This document shows, in pieces, positions 1-7,819 of a stretch of 64,000 nt of DNA. The translations under genes and the position numbers were made by a program. Source of the DNA: Sediminicoccus sp. KRV36 (GTDB lineage Bacteria > Pseudomonadota > Alphaproteobacteria > Acetobacterales > Acetobacteraceae); NCBI RefSeq assembly GCF_023243115.1, contig NZ_CP085081.1, positions 1,116,001 to 1,180,000 on the forward strand, in the 5' to 3' direction. Numbering within the stretch: position 1 is the stretch's first letter; the number at the start of each line of letters is the position of its first letter. The notes under the pieces were generated by a model. It was not told where the DNA came from, made no database searches, and worked only from the letters and a program-made list of their open reading frames with translations.

Positions 1-1
1 C

Positions 2-202
2 GCCTGTGACTGCATGGACTGGTCCGAGCGGCGGCCGCATCTCTCGGGCGGGCTGGGGCGTGAGGTGACGGGGATGATGCTCCGCCGCCTCTGGCTCACA
101 CGGATCGAGCCCCACGCGACCGACACGCTGCAACGCCGCCGCCTCGCCTGCACGCCCGAAGGGGCGCGGGCACTCTCGGCCGAATTCGGCGTGGCCTTGT
201 GA
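2..202 (+). CDS. ArsR-type winged-helix regulator, C-terminal end
   Basis: The window opens inside a frame that ends with TGA at 200-202, so only the last 66 residues are visible. The stretch with C-x-D-W-S-E-R-R-P-H-L near the window edge, followed by a G-rich helix and a final LTPxG-like segment (here ACTPEGARAL), is typical of the C-terminal part of ArsR/SmtB-family winged-helix regulators that carry a longer tail. The DNA-binding helices lie upstream of the window. The stop overlaps the start of the following MFS gene (GTGA at 199-202), so the two are probably co-transcribed and translationally coupled. By analogy with other regulator-transporter pairs it may control that transporter, which is inference. 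The metal or ligand specificity cannot be read from this fragment. Confidence 0.6.
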   Translation, partial: ACDCMDWSERRPHLSGGLGREVTGMMLRRLWLTRIEPHATDTLQRRRLACTPEGARALSAEFGVAL

Positions 203-1395
203 GCCCGGCGACGCGCGTCGGCGTGGCCCTGGCCGCGATGACCGGCGCCTCGCAATTCCATCGCGCGGCGATCGGCGTCGTCGCACCCGAATTGGCGCTG
301 GACCTCGATCTCGGGCCGGCCGCGCTGGGGGCGGCCAATACCGCGTTTTTCGGCGCGCTGATGGTCGCGCAAATTCCGGTGGGCGTGCTGCTGGACCGCA
401 TCGGCCCGCGCCGCCTCGTGCTGGCGCTGACCGGCCTCGCCGTGCTCGGCGCCCTGGCCCAGGCCCTGGCGCAGGATGGCGCGCAATTCCTGGCGGCGCG
501 CTTCCTGCTGGGCCTGGGCTGCGGGGCGAGCTTCATGTCCGCCGTCTTCCTCACTGGCCGCTGGCACAAGGGCCCCGGCCTGACCCGCGCGCTGAGCTCC
601 ATCTTCGCCTGGAGCAATGCGGGCATCCTGGCCGCCGGCGCGCCGCTGGCGGTCATGGCCGGCTGGCTCGGCTGGCGCGGCGCCTTCCTGCTCTCGGCCG
701 GGCTCATGGTGTTGATCGGCCTGCTCTGGGCGCGTTTCGCGGCGGATGATCCACCCGGCGCCCCGCCCCGGATTCCGCCGCGCGAATCGCTGGGCCAGGT
801 GCTGGCCGGGCAGCTTACCGTCTGGCGGACGCCGGGCCTGCCGCGCATCCTCTCGCTGCATACCTTCGCCTATGCCGCGATGGCGACGCTGCTGGCGCTC
901 TGGGCCGGGCCTTATCTGTTCGAGGTGCATGGCCTTGATGCCGCCGCGCGCGGGGGCGTGATCCTCGCCATGGGGCTGGCCGTTCCGGCCGGGCAGATGG
1001 CCGTGCCCCCGCTGGAGCGGCTGCTGGGGCGGGAGGCGGCGGTGCTGGCCTCGGCCGCGACGGTGGTGGCCACGCTGCTGCTGCTGGCGCTCTGGCCCGG
1101 CCTGCCGCTGCCAGTGGCCATCGCGCTGCTGATGCTGTGCTGCTTCTTCTCGGCCTATTCCATCCTGCTGGTCACGCAGGGCCGCGCGCTGTTTCCCGAG
1201 GCGATGGTCGGGCGGGGTGTCACCACGGTGAACCTCGCGCAGGTGCTGGGCTCGGCCCTGCTGCCGGCGCTGGTGGGCTGGGCGGTGGGCCAGGTGGGCG
1301 CGGGCGAGGCCGGCTTTCGCGCCGGCTTCGCGCTGATGGCGCTCTGCCTCATGGCCGGCATGGCCGGCTACCGCTTCCTGCCACGCCCGCGTTAG
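199..1395 (+). CDS. MFS transporter
   Basis: A 398-residue protein with about 12 hydrophobic segments and the typical major facilitator loop after the second helix (GVLLDRIGPRRLVL, residues about 64-77, matching the G-x-L-x-D-R-x-G-R-R motif). It is expected in the inner membrane as a secondary transporter of an unknown solute. The GTG start at 199 overlaps the stop of the upstream ArsR-type gene as GTGA, which fixes the start and suggests one operon. The next gene, a predicted amino-thiazoline hydrolase, begins 31 bases after the stop in the same direction, so the transporter might import or export a small sulfur or nitrogen compound. That link is inferred from position only. The family assignment is firm and the substrate is unknown. 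Confidence 0.88.
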   Translation: MSPATRVGVALAAMTGASQFHRAAIGVVAPELALDLDLGPAALGAANTAFFGALMVAQIPVGVLLDRIGPRRLVLALTGLAVLGALAQALAQDGAQFLAARFLLGLGCGASFMSAVFLTGRWHKGPGLTRALSSIFAWSNAGILAAGAPLAVMAGWLGWRGAFLLSAGLMVLIGLLWARFAADDPPGAPPRIPPRESLGQVLAGQLTVWRTPGLPRILSLHTFAYAAMATLLALWAGPYLFEVHGLDAAARGGVILAMGLAVPAGQMAVPPLERLLGREAAVLASAATVVATLLLLALWPGLPLPVAIALLMLCCFFSAYSILLVTQGRALFPEAMVGRGVTTVNLAQVLGSALLPALVGWAVGQVGAGEAGFRAGFALMALCLMAGMAGYRFLPRPR

Positions 1396-1426
1396 GCTGG
1401 CCCACCGTGATCAGGAGCCCCGCGCC

Positions 1427-1885
1427 ATGACCCTTTCCATCCTTGAACAGCGCCGCATCGAGGCCGCCTTCGCCAAGGGCATCTTCGAGGAAATGGCCGC
1501 GACCCTGGGCGAGGAACAGGCCACCGCCATCCTCACCCGCGCCATCGTCAAGCTGGCCCGGCAGGCGGGTGCGACCATCGCCGCCGAGGCCCCCGCGCCC
1601 AGCATCCAGCACTTCGCCGATGCGATGGAGCGCTGGAAGCTGGATGACGCGCTGCGCATCGAGGTGCTGCGCCAGGATGAGACGCATTTCGACTTCAACG
1701 TGACGCGCTGCCGCTATGCCGAATCCTACCGCGAGATGGGGCTGGCCAAGCTGGGCGCCGTGCTCTCCTGCAACCGCGACGGCGCCTTTTGCGAAGGCTA
1801 TGACCCCAAGCTGAAGCTGGAACGCACCCAGACCATCATGGGCGGCGCCACCCACTGCAACTTCCGCTACACGCGCGAGGCGTGA
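1427..1885 (+). CDS. L-2-amino-thiazoline-4-carboxylic acid hydrolase family protein
   Basis: A 152-residue soluble protein resembling the ATC hydrolase family, whose name-giving member opens L-2-amino-thiazoline-4-carboxylate to N-carbamoyl-L-cysteine in the L-cysteine route of some pseudomonads. Visible family hallmarks are the conserved central segment VTRCRYAESYREMGL (about residues 91-105), the paired cysteines in LSCNRDGAFCEGYDP, and the terminal THCNFRY segment before the stop. The ATG at 1427 has an AGGAG Shine-Dalgarno sequence nine bases upstream. The gene lies just after an MFS transporter in the same direction. Many family members have no tested activity, so the family call is good and the reaction is only suggested. 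Confidence 0.78.
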   Translation: MTLSILEQRRIEAAFAKGIFEEMAATLGEEQATAILTRAIVKLARQAGATIAAEAPAPSIQHFADAMERWKLDDALRIEVLRQDETHFDFNVTRCRYAESYREMGLAKLGAVLSCNRDGAFCEGYDPKLKLERTQTIMGGATHCNFRYTREA

Positions 1886-1966
1886 GCGGATGCGGCTTCC
1901 CGTCGCACCCTCAATCCCTGACGCCCCGATTGCCGCGGCGCCGCCCGGCCGACCCGGTGTGGAGCC

Positions 1967-2755
1967 ATGACGCGCTACATCGCCACCAGCGCCGCCGCCT
2001 ATGAGCAGAGCATGGGCCGCTGGTCCCGCCGCCTGGCGGAGGGGTTCCTGGCGGCCTGCGCCCTGCCGCCCGGCAGCCATGTCCTGGATGCCGGCTGCGG
2101 CACCGGGGCGCTGAGCGAGGCGCTGCGCGCGCGTGATGCCGGCGCGCGGATCGCGGGGCTGGATCTCGCGGAGCCCTATCTGGAGGCCGCCCGCGCCCGG
2201 GTGCCGGGGGGCGATTTCCGCCAGGGGGACCTCCAGGCCATGCCCTTCGCAGAGGGGGCGTTCGACGCCGCCCTCTCGCTGCTGGTCATCGCCTTCGTGC
2301 CCGATCCGGCGCGGGCGGCGCATGAGCTGCGGCGCGTGACCCGGCGAGGCGGGCTGGTCGCGGTGGCCATGTGGGATTTCTGGGGCGGGATGCCGAGCAT
2401 GCGGCTCTTTGCCGACACCGCGGCCGCGCTGTTTCCCTCGGGCGTCGCCTGGCGGGAGACGCATTACGGCCGGCTGGTGGGCCAGCCCGGAACCCTCGGC
2501 CAGCTGCTGGAAGGGGCGGGGCTGCGGGATGTGACCGAGCATGACCTGCCGCTGCGCATGGATTACGCGAATTTCGACGCCTGGCTGGCGCCGTTGCGCG
2601 GCCAGCAGGGCATCATCGGGCCCTATCTGGGCAGCCTTGGCGAAGATGAACGCGCGATGTTCGAAGCGCGGCTGCGCGAGGCCTGGTGCGCCGGCGCCCC
2701 CGACGGGCCGCGCAGCTTCGCCGCGACAGCGCGGATGGCGATGGGGCGGGCCTGA
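1967..2755 (+). CDS. Class I SAM-dependent methyltransferase
   Basis: A 262-residue protein with the class I methyltransferase fold. Motif I is VLDAGCGTGALSEAL at about residues 39-53. An acidic residue closes the second strand (GLDLAEPYL), and the post-I motif lies in LQAMPFAEGAFDAALSLLVIAFV. This layout matches the Methyltransf_11/UbiE-like group acting on small molecules or lipids. The acceptor cannot be deduced. The ATG at 1967 has GGAG four bases upstream. It follows the hydrolase gene by 81 bases in the same direction and may share its transcript. Downstream lies a structured repeat and then a convergent gene. Confidence 0.85.
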   Translation: MTRYIATSAAAYEQSMGRWSRRLAEGFLAACALPPGSHVLDAGCGTGALSEALRARDAGARIAGLDLAEPYLEAARARVPGGDFRQGDLQAMPFAEGAFDAALSLLVIAFVPDPARAAHELRRVTRRGGLVAVAMWDFWGGMPSMRLFADTAAALFPSGVAWRETHYGRLVGQPGTLGQLLEGAGLRDVTEHDLPLRMDYANFDAWLAPLRGQQGIIGPYLGSLGEDERAMFEARLREAWCAGAPDGPRSFAATARMAMGRA

Positions 2756-2785
2756 ACGGTTCAGGCCACGAGCTTGCGGTGGGAC

Positions 2786-2930
2786 CGAGGGGCCAGCCCC
2801 TCGGGCTCCCCGGCAGGGTGAAAACCTGCGTGGTTTTCACAGTTTCCTGCACCTTCGTCAGTGGGATTTTACGATCGAAGATCCAAGAAACCTGGTTTCT
2901 TGGTGGGTGAGCGCGAGAGGGCAAAGCCCT
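2786..2930. repeat. Dispersed structured repeat, copy 1 (four hairpins)
   Basis: About 145 bases between two convergent genes form a row of inverted repeats. H1 is GAGGGGC-CA-GCCCCTC (2787-2802). H2 has GCAGG/CCTGC arms at 2813-2817 and 2846-2850, with an inner arm pair GTGAAAACC/GGTTTTCAC at 2818-2826 and 2832-2840. H3 is CCAAGAAACC-T-GGTTTCTTGG (2883-2903). H4 is AGGGC-AAA-GCCCT (2918-2930). A related element in the opposite orientation lies at 63224-63373. The stems are kept while their sequences differ. The element stops about 26 bases before the OmpA-like gene ends and may also serve as a bidirectional terminator. Confidence 0.8.
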
Positions 2931-2956
2931 TTCGCTTCCTGGCCTTTTGCCGGCCC

Positions 2957-4015
2957 CTAATCCACCCGGAGCGCTTCCACGCGGCGGTTGAGCGCGCGGC
3001 CCGCCTCGGTGGTGTTTTCGGCGATCGGGTCATTCTGGCCCCGGCCCTCCGCGGTGATGCGCGGCTCCGCGATGCCTTCGCGCACCAGCCAGATCCGCAC
3101 CGCCTGGGCGCGGCGGAAGCTGAGGGGGTTGTTCACGCCTGGTCCGCCCTGGTTGTCGGTATGGCCGAGCAGCCGCAGCCGCAGGGTGGGTTGCGTCAGC
3201 AGCGCCTCGCGCAGCTCGGTCAGCAGGGCGATGGCGGGGGCGTCGAGCTCAACGGAATCCGTGCGGAAATTGATGTAGAGCGCGACGCGGCCTTCGCGCC
3301 GCAAGGCTTGCAGGACGGGGGCCTGGGTGGGGGCGCCAGGGCTGGTATTGGGCGTGCCCTGGAAGGTGAAGCCGCCGCGAAACGGGCCGAATTCCCGGGT
3401 CTGCACGCCGTTCCGCAGGCTGGCGGCATAGCTGGCATCGCCCGGCACCATGGCCACGCTGAGCGTGCCGCCGGTGATCGGGATCATCCCCGCATGCAGC
3501 GCGGCCCGGCAGAGCGCCGAATCGGCGGTATAGGGGTTGCTGCCCCAGATGGCCGCGGCGCGCAGCGCGGCACTGCCCGGGCAGATGCAGGACAGGCGCT
3601 CGGCGCTGCCGGCATAGGCGGCCATGGTATCGGGACAGAGGCGCGGGCCGGCGACCGTTTCCTCCTCGAAGGTGAAGCTTTGCCGCCAGGGGCCGAAATC
3701 GGCCGTGCGGACGCCATGGCGCGAGGCGCCCGGATGGCGCGTGACGCCCGCGATGACGCGCAGCGTGACCACGCCGCCCGCGCGCGTCACCGCCCCGGCA
3801 TGCAGGGCCGCGCGGCAGATGCGGCTATCGCCCGTATAGACATCGCTGCCCGCGACGCTGCCGGCATCGAGCACGGCGGCGGGGATGCAGGTGCAGGTGA
3901 GGCTCTCGCCCACGCGCAGGCCCATGGCGTCACGCGGGCAGAGATCCGCCGCGCGGGCCGCCGCTGGGGGCAGGACAGGCAAGAGGAGCAGGGCAAGCAG
4001 CAGCAGGATCGGCAT
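2957..4015 (-). CDS. Secreted protein with two LCCL domains and a C-terminal OmpA domain
   Basis: A 352-residue protein with a signal peptide (residues 1 to about 22, cut after AARA). Two similar repeats follow at about 26-115 and 125-215. Each carries the LCCL-type core: paired cysteines (CTC or CIC), G-S-x-x-Y-T-x-D-S-x-x-C-R-A-A-L-H-A-G, and a G-G-x-V/L-x-V strand. The last 120 residues are an OmpA-like peptidoglycan-binding domain (INFRTDSVELD, LLGHTDNQGG, NNPLSFRRAQAV, AEGRGQNDPI, NRRVE). The protein should sit in the periplasm or on the outer membrane and hold to peptidoglycan through the OmpA domain. What the LCCL domains bind is unknown. It is convergent with the methyltransferase gene across the structured repeat. 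LCCL domains are best known from animal secreted proteins such as Limulus factor C, which makes this architecture worth noting. Confidence 0.82.
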   Translation of the reverse strand: MPILLLLALLLLPVLPPAAARAADLCPRDAMGLRVGESLTCTCIPAAVLDAGSVAGSDVYTGDSRICRAALHAGAVTRAGGVVTLRVIAGVTRHPGASRHGVRTADFGPWRQSFTFEEETVAGPRLCPDTMAAYAGSAERLSCICPGSAALRAAAIWGSNPYTADSALCRAALHAGMIPITGGTLSVAMVPGDASYAASLRNGVQTREFGPFRGGFTFQGTPNTSPGAPTQAPVLQALRREGRVALYINFRTDSVELDAPAIALLTELREALLTQPTLRLRLLGHTDNQGGPGVNNPLSFRRAQAVRIWLVREGIAEPRITAEGRGQNDPIAENTTEAGRALNRRVEALRVD

Positions 4016-4060
4016 GGTGGGCCGATGGAAGCACGCGGCGGGCCCGATATGCGAGAGGGC

Positions 4061-4135
4061 TCAGCGCAGGCCGAGGAAGCTGAGCACGAAGAGCACGATG
4101 ACCACGGCGCCGACGATATAGACAATGCTGTTCAT
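4061..4135 (-). CDS. 24-residue single-pass membrane peptide
   Basis: A complete tiny frame on the minus strand: ATG at 4133-4135, TGA at 4061-4063, with a good AAGGAA ribosome site about ten bases before the start. The peptide begins MNSIVYIVGAVVIVLF and ends in LSFLGLR. It is one hydrophobic helix with a basic C-terminus, so it should insert in the inner membrane. Peptides of this kind, with a Y-I-V-G-A-V-V-I-V core and L-S-F-x-G-L-R end, are to my knowledge widespread in alphaproteobacteria and have no assigned function. It lies just upstream of the LCCL-OmpA gene in the same direction (46 bases apart) and could share its transcript. Confidence 0.7.
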   Translation of the reverse strand: MNSIVYIVGAVVIVLFVLSFLGLR

Positions 4136-4224
4136 GGGATGGGGTTCCTTAAGGTTGAGTCCAGGGCGGTAGAACGCGCGAGTAGGGGAAAAGTTGCCCA
4201 GGAACCGCATTTCCCCGCCCGCGT

Positions 4225-4292
4225 CGGTTGCCGCAGGGGTTTGGGGAGCCCGTGGCTCCCCAACGGGGCTTGGGGCAGCGCCCCAATTTACA
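4225..4292. repeat. GC-rich palindromic intergenic element
   Basis: The 193-base gap between the divergent small peptide gene and the transposase-like gene holds a block with two short inverted repeats: TTGGGGAGCC-CGTGG-CTCCCCAA and TTGGGGC-AGC-GCCCCAA. They sit directly against an AT-rich stretch (about 4290-4328, with ATTTACATTGATTTCGAATG) that probably carries the promoter of the gene starting at 4329. The hairpins have no U-run. They look like a REP-type element and not a terminator. Confidence 0.5.
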
Positions 4293-4328
4293 TTGATTTC
4301 GAATGCATTTTCCCGTATTGTTCGCGTT

Positions 4329-4898
4329 ATGTTCCATCGCATCCCCCACCGCCCCCTCACCGACCGCCAATGGGCCGCGCTGCGCCCCTATGTGGAGCGC
4401 GACGCCCCGCAGGGCCGCCCCATGGCTGATCTGCGCCACCGCATGAATGGCATGTTCTGGCTGCTGACCACCGACGCCCCCTGGCGGGAGGTTCCGCCCG
4501 AATATGGCGAGGCGGGCACTGTCGCCCGGCATTTCCGGCGGCTGACGAAGGCGGGTGTATGGGAGGAACTGCTCCAGGCGCTGGCCGATCTCGGGCCGCG
4601 CCATCCGCTGCAATCGCTGCGGCGGGTGATCTTCCGGGGCGCGCGGCGGGCGTATCGGATGCGCGGAATGGGCATCATTGTCCTGGCGCGGCGGTTGAAG
4701 TTTCTCGGCGCCCTGCCTGGGCCGGCCTGGATGCTGCCCGATCCGGATTTGTCCAAAAGGCTGGTGGCGCTGCAAATGCGCCATCGTGAAAATTTCGGGC
4801 GCTTCGTGCTGCAATGGGGCAGGGCGCTGCGCAACCTGATGGGGATGGTGGGGGGCCGCGCCCATATCCCGCGCTCGCTTCGGCTGGCCATGGCGTGA
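4329..4898 (+). CDS. Stand-alone DUF4096 / IS5-type transposase N-terminal domain protein
   Basis: A 189-residue protein whose first 85 residues match the DUF4096 domain found at the N-terminus (or as OrfA) of IS5-family transposases. Signatures are [62 protein letters not shown]. The remaining 100 residues are basic and carry no visible DDE catalytic domain. No second transposase frame follows and no terminal inverted repeats or target duplication were found around it. The gene has its own AT-rich upstream region and ends 41 bases before purL. This suggests a retained, domesticated DNA-binding fragment more than a live element. The alternative is an old truncated insertion sequence. Confidence 0.68.
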   Translation: MFHRIPHRPLTDRQWAALRPYVERDAPQGRPMADLRHRMNGMFWLLTTDAPWREVPPEYGEAGTVARHFRRLTKAGVWEELLQALADLGPRHPLQSLRRVIFRGARRAYRMRGMGIIVLARRLKFLGALPGPAWMLPDPDLSKRLVALQMRHRENFGRFVLQWGRALRNLMGMVGGRAHIPRSLRLAMA

Positions 4899-4939
4899 CC
4901 CCGCTGGACAAGCCGCCCGCCCCGCCCGACAAACGCCGG

Positions 4940-7150
4940 ATGACATCCGTTGCACCCAGCGTCGCCCCCTTGGCCCCCGAGCGGGCCGCCCAGCTGGCCG
5001 CCGAATTCGGCCTCAAGCCCGATGAGTACCAGCGCGCGCTGGCGATTCTCGGGCGCGACCCGACGCTGACCGAGCTCGGCATTTTCTCGGTGATGTGGAG
5101 CGAGCATTGCTCCTACAAATCCAGCCGCGTCTGGCTGCGCGAATTGCCCACCAAGGCGCCCTGGGTGCTGGTCGGGCCTGGTGAGAATGCCGGCGTGATC
5201 GCCATTGGCGAGGGGCTGGCCGCCGTCTTCAAGATGGAAAGCCACAACCACCCGAGCTTCATCGAGCCCTATAATGGCGCGGCCACGGGTGTCGGCGGCA
5301 TCCTGCGCGATGTCTTCACCATGGGGGCGCGGCCCATCGCCAACCTCAACGCGCTGCGCTTTGGTGACCCTTCGCTGCCGCGCACGCGGCGCATCCTGGA
5401 TGGCGTGGTGCGCGGCATTGGCGGCTATGGCAATTGCGTGGGCGTGCCGACCGTGGGGGGCGAGGTGAATTTCCACCCGGCCTATAACGGCAATCCGCTG
5501 GTGAATGCGATGACGGTGGGGATTTTGAAGGCGGATCGGATTTTTACCGCCGCCGCGACCGGCGTCGGCAATTCCGTGGTCTATGTCGGCTCCAAGACGG
5601 GGCGGGACGGCATTCATGGCGCCACCATGTCCAGCACGGAGTTCAGCGCGGATTCCGAGGAAAAGCGCCCCACGGTGCAGATCGGCGACCCGTTTGCGGA
5701 GAAGCTGCTGATCGAGGCCTGCCTCGAATTGATGGCGACGGATGCCATCGTCGCCATCCAGGATATGGGGGCCGCGGGCCTCACCAGCTCCGGCGTCGAG
5801 ATGGCCGGCAAGGGCGGCATGGGTATCGAGATGGATATGGGCGCGGTGCCCCAGCGCGAGACCGGCATGTCCGCCTATGAAATGATGCTGAGCGAAAGCC
5901 AGGAGCGCATGCTGATGGTGCTCAAGCCCGGGCGCGAGGCGCTGGCCGAGGCCATCTTCCACAAATGGGAGCTGGATTTCGCGGTCGTCGGCAAGCTGAC
6001 CGAGACGGGGCGGATCGTCATCACCCATCACGGCAAGGTCGAGGCGGATATCCCGCTGGCGCCGCTGGAATCCGAAGCGCCGCTCTATCGCCGCCCGATC
6101 GCGGAGACGCCCAAGCTGCCCGTGCTGAAAGCCAGCGAGATCGCGGACCCGGTGGGCATCCTGGCGGCGCTGGAAACCCTGGTGGCCTGCCCCGACCTCT
6201 GCTCGCGCCGCTGGATCTGGGACCAGTATGACGCGCAGGTGGGCGGCCAGACGGCCAAGCGGCCCGGCCAGGCCGATGCCGCCGTGGTGCGGATCGAGGA
6301 TCATGTGCGGGCGCTGGCCATGACCACCGATTGCACGCCGCGCTATTGCCAGGCGGACCCCCATGCGGGCGGCATGCAGGCGGTGGCCGAGGCCTGGCGC
6401 AATCTGACCGCCGTCGGCGCCCTGCCGCGCGCCATCACCGACAACATGAATTTCGGCAATCCCGAAAAGCCCGAGATCATGGGCCAATTCGCCGCCGCCG
6501 TGCGCGGCATGGCGGCTGCCTGCAACGCGCTGGATTTCCCGGTAATCAGCGGCAATGTCTCGCTCTACAACGAGACCGAGGGCCGCGCGATTTTGCCGAC
6601 ACCCGCCATTGGCGGCGTGGGCGTGCTGGAAGATGTGGCGCAGGCGGTCGGCCTGGCCATGCCGCAAGGGGCCGCGATCATCCTGGTGGGCGAGACGCAA
6701 GGCTGGCTCGGCCAGTCGCTCTGGCTGCGCGAGATCGCGGGGCAGGAGGCGGGCGCGCCCCCGCCGGTGGACCTGGCGGCCGAGCGGCGGAACGGCGATT
6801 TCGTGCGCGGGCAAATCCTGGCCGGCGCCGTCAGCGCCTGCCATGATTGCGCCGATGGTGGTTTGCTGGTGACGATTGCGGAAATGTGCATGGCCTCGGG
6901 CGTCGGCGCCACGCTGGATGGCGCGGGTGAGCACGGCTTCTGGTTCGGTGAGGACCAATCCCGCTACGTGGTCGCCGTCACGGACGGCGCGGCTTTCCTG
7001 GCGGCTGCGGCGGCGGTGGGGGTGCCAGCGCGGAAGCTCGGAGAATCAGGCGGTGGGGACTTGGTTCTGAGCGGAAAGGGGACCATATCGGTCTCCAATC
7101 TGGTGGCGGCGCATGAGGCGACGCTGCCCAAGCTGATGCAAGAGGTCTGA
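4940..7150 (+). CDS. purL: Phosphoribosylformylglycinamidine synthase subunit PurL
   Basis: PurL is the synthetase subunit that turns FGAR, ATP and ammonia (from PurQ) into FGAM in purine synthesis. The 736-residue length fits the small alphaproteobacterial form that needs separate PurS and PurQ, neither of which is in this window. Visible hallmarks are [14 protein letters not shown] near the N-terminus, [23 protein letters not shown] around residue 100, [16 protein letters not shown] around 275, and a second AIR-synthase-like half ([41 protein letters not shown]). The ATG at 4940 gives the expected N-terminus. Upstream in-frame codons would add unrelated residues. The bolA and grxD genes follow in the same direction, an arrangement common in this class. 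Confidence 0.97.
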   Translation: MTSVAPSVAPLAPERAAQLAAEFGLKPDEYQRALAILGRDPTLTELGIFSVMWSEHCSYKSSRVWLRELPTKAPWVLVGPGENAGVIAIGEGLAAVFKMESHNHPSFIEPYNGAATGVGGILRDVFTMGARPIANLNALRFGDPSLPRTRRILDGVVRGIGGYGNCVGVPTVGGEVNFHPAYNGNPLVNAMTVGILKADRIFTAAATGVGNSVVYVGSKTGRDGIHGATMSSTEFSADSEEKRPTVQIGDPFAEKLLIEACLELMATDAIVAIQDMGAAGLTSSGVEMAGKGGMGIEMDMGAVPQRETGMSAYEMMLSESQERMLMVLKPGREALAEAIFHKWELDFAVVGKLTETGRIVITHHGKVEADIPLAPLESEAPLYRRPIAETPKLPVLKASEIADPVGILAALETLVACPDLCSRRWIWDQYDAQVGGQTAKRPGQADAAVVRIEDHVRALAMTTDCTPRYCQADPHAGGMQAVAEAWRNLTAVGALPRAITDNMNFGNPEKPEIMGQFAAAVRGMAAACNALDFPVISGNVSLYNETEGRAILPTPAIGGVGVLEDVAQAVGLAMPQGAAIILVGETQGWLGQSLWLREIAGQEAGAPPPVDLAAERRNGDFVRGQILAGAVSACHDCADGGLLVTIAEMCMASGVGATLDGAGEHGFWFGEDQSRYVVAVTDGAAFLAAAAAVGVPARKLGESGGGDLVLSGKGTISVSNLVAAHEATLPKLMQEV

Positions 7151-7155
7151 ACCGC

Positions 7156-7389
7156 ATGCCGATGCAACCGGCCGAAATCGAGGCGCTGATCAAATCGGCC
7201 CTGCCCGACGCGCAGGTGACGATCGAGGATCTGGCCGGCGATGGCGACCATTACGCCGCGAAGGTGATTTCCGAGAGCTTCCGCGGCGTCTCCCGCGTCA
7301 AGCAGCATCAGATCGTCTATGCCGCGCTGCAAGGCCGCATGGGCGGCGTGCTGCATGCCCTGGCGCTGCAGACCAGCGCCCCCGATTGA
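7156..7389 (+). CDS. bolA: BolA family iron-sulfur cofactor partner
   Basis: A 77-residue BolA-like protein starting five bases after the purL stop. The family core is clear: I-x-x-x-L-P-D-A-x-V (residues 12-21), the central [14 protein letters not shown], and the conserved [25 protein letters not shown], which includes the histidine expected to help ligand a shared [2Fe-2S] cluster. Its short length fits the BolA/IbaG group that pairs with monothiol glutaredoxins. The next gene is exactly such a glutaredoxin (grxD), so the two products probably form a heterodimer that handles iron-sulfur clusters and iron sensing. That function comes from the families and their adjacency. Confidence 0.9.
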   Translation: MPMQPAEIEALIKSALPDAQVTIEDLAGDGDHYAAKVISESFRGVSRVKQHQIVYAALQGRMGGVLHALALQTSAPD

Positions 7390-7414
7390 ACGAACCCAAA
7401 GAAGGAAGTCCAGG

Positions 7415-7750
7415 ATGACCGACGCCACCACCCGCATCGAAGCCGAAATCACCGGCAACCCCGTCGTGCTCTACATGAAGGGCACGCCCGTCTTTCCGCA
7501 ATGCGGGTTTTCGGCCCGTGTGGTGCAGATTCTCAGCCATGTCGGCGTGCCCTTCAAGGGCGTGAACGTGCTGGAAGACGCCGAGATCCGCGAGGGCATC
7601 AAGGCCTACACGAATTGGCCGACCATCCCGCAGCTTTACGTGCAGGGCGAATTCGTCGGCGGCTGCGACATCGTGATGGAGATGTTCCAGTCGGGCGAAT
7701 TGCAGACGATGCTCAAGGAAAAGGGCATCGCGACGAAGGCCGAAGCGTAA
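7415..7750 (+). CDS. grxD: Grx4-type monothiol glutaredoxin
   Basis: A 111-residue monothiol glutaredoxin with the defining CGFS active site at residues 30-33 ([11 protein letters not shown]). The glutathione-binding [23 protein letters not shown] segment is in place. These proteins bind a bridging [2Fe-2S] cluster with glutathione and pass it to target apoproteins, often in complex with BolA. The ATG at 7415 has AGGAAGTCCAGG upstream and gives the usual N-terminus. It is the third gene of purL-bolA-grxD. A 13-bp hairpin follows it and separates it from the convergent gene. Confidence 0.95.
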   Translation: MTDATTRIEAEITGNPVVLYMKGTPVFPQCGFSARVVQILSHVGVPFKGVNVLEDAEIREGIKAYTNWPTIPQLYVQGEFVGGCDIVMEMFQSGELQTMLKEKGIATKAEA

Positions 7751-7775
7751 GGCCGCGCGATTCCCGGGGCTGCAC

Positions 7776-7806
7776 CACGGGCCCGGCGAAACCCGCCGGG
7801 CCCGTG
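7776..7806. terminator. Bidirectional hairpin between grxD and the DUF1796-like gene
   Basis: A perfect 13-bp inverted repeat, CACGGGCCCGGCG / CGCCGGGCCCGTG, with a five-base AAACC loop, lies in the 69-base gap between two converging genes. No clear T-run follows on either side. Its place and strength suggest a terminator or transcript-end stabiliser for both genes. Confidence 0.6.
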
Positions 7807-7819
7807 CTCAGCCACGGGG

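Noticed and set aside
2861..4429. A 522-codon plus-strand frame over the OmpA gene
   Set aside because: It is the antisense shadow of the LCCL-OmpA gene, which has a signal peptide, domains and normal codon use.
4388..6958. An 856-codon minus-strand frame
   Set aside because: It is antisense to purL and the transposase-like gene, has His/Arg/Gly-rich low-complexity content and no domain.
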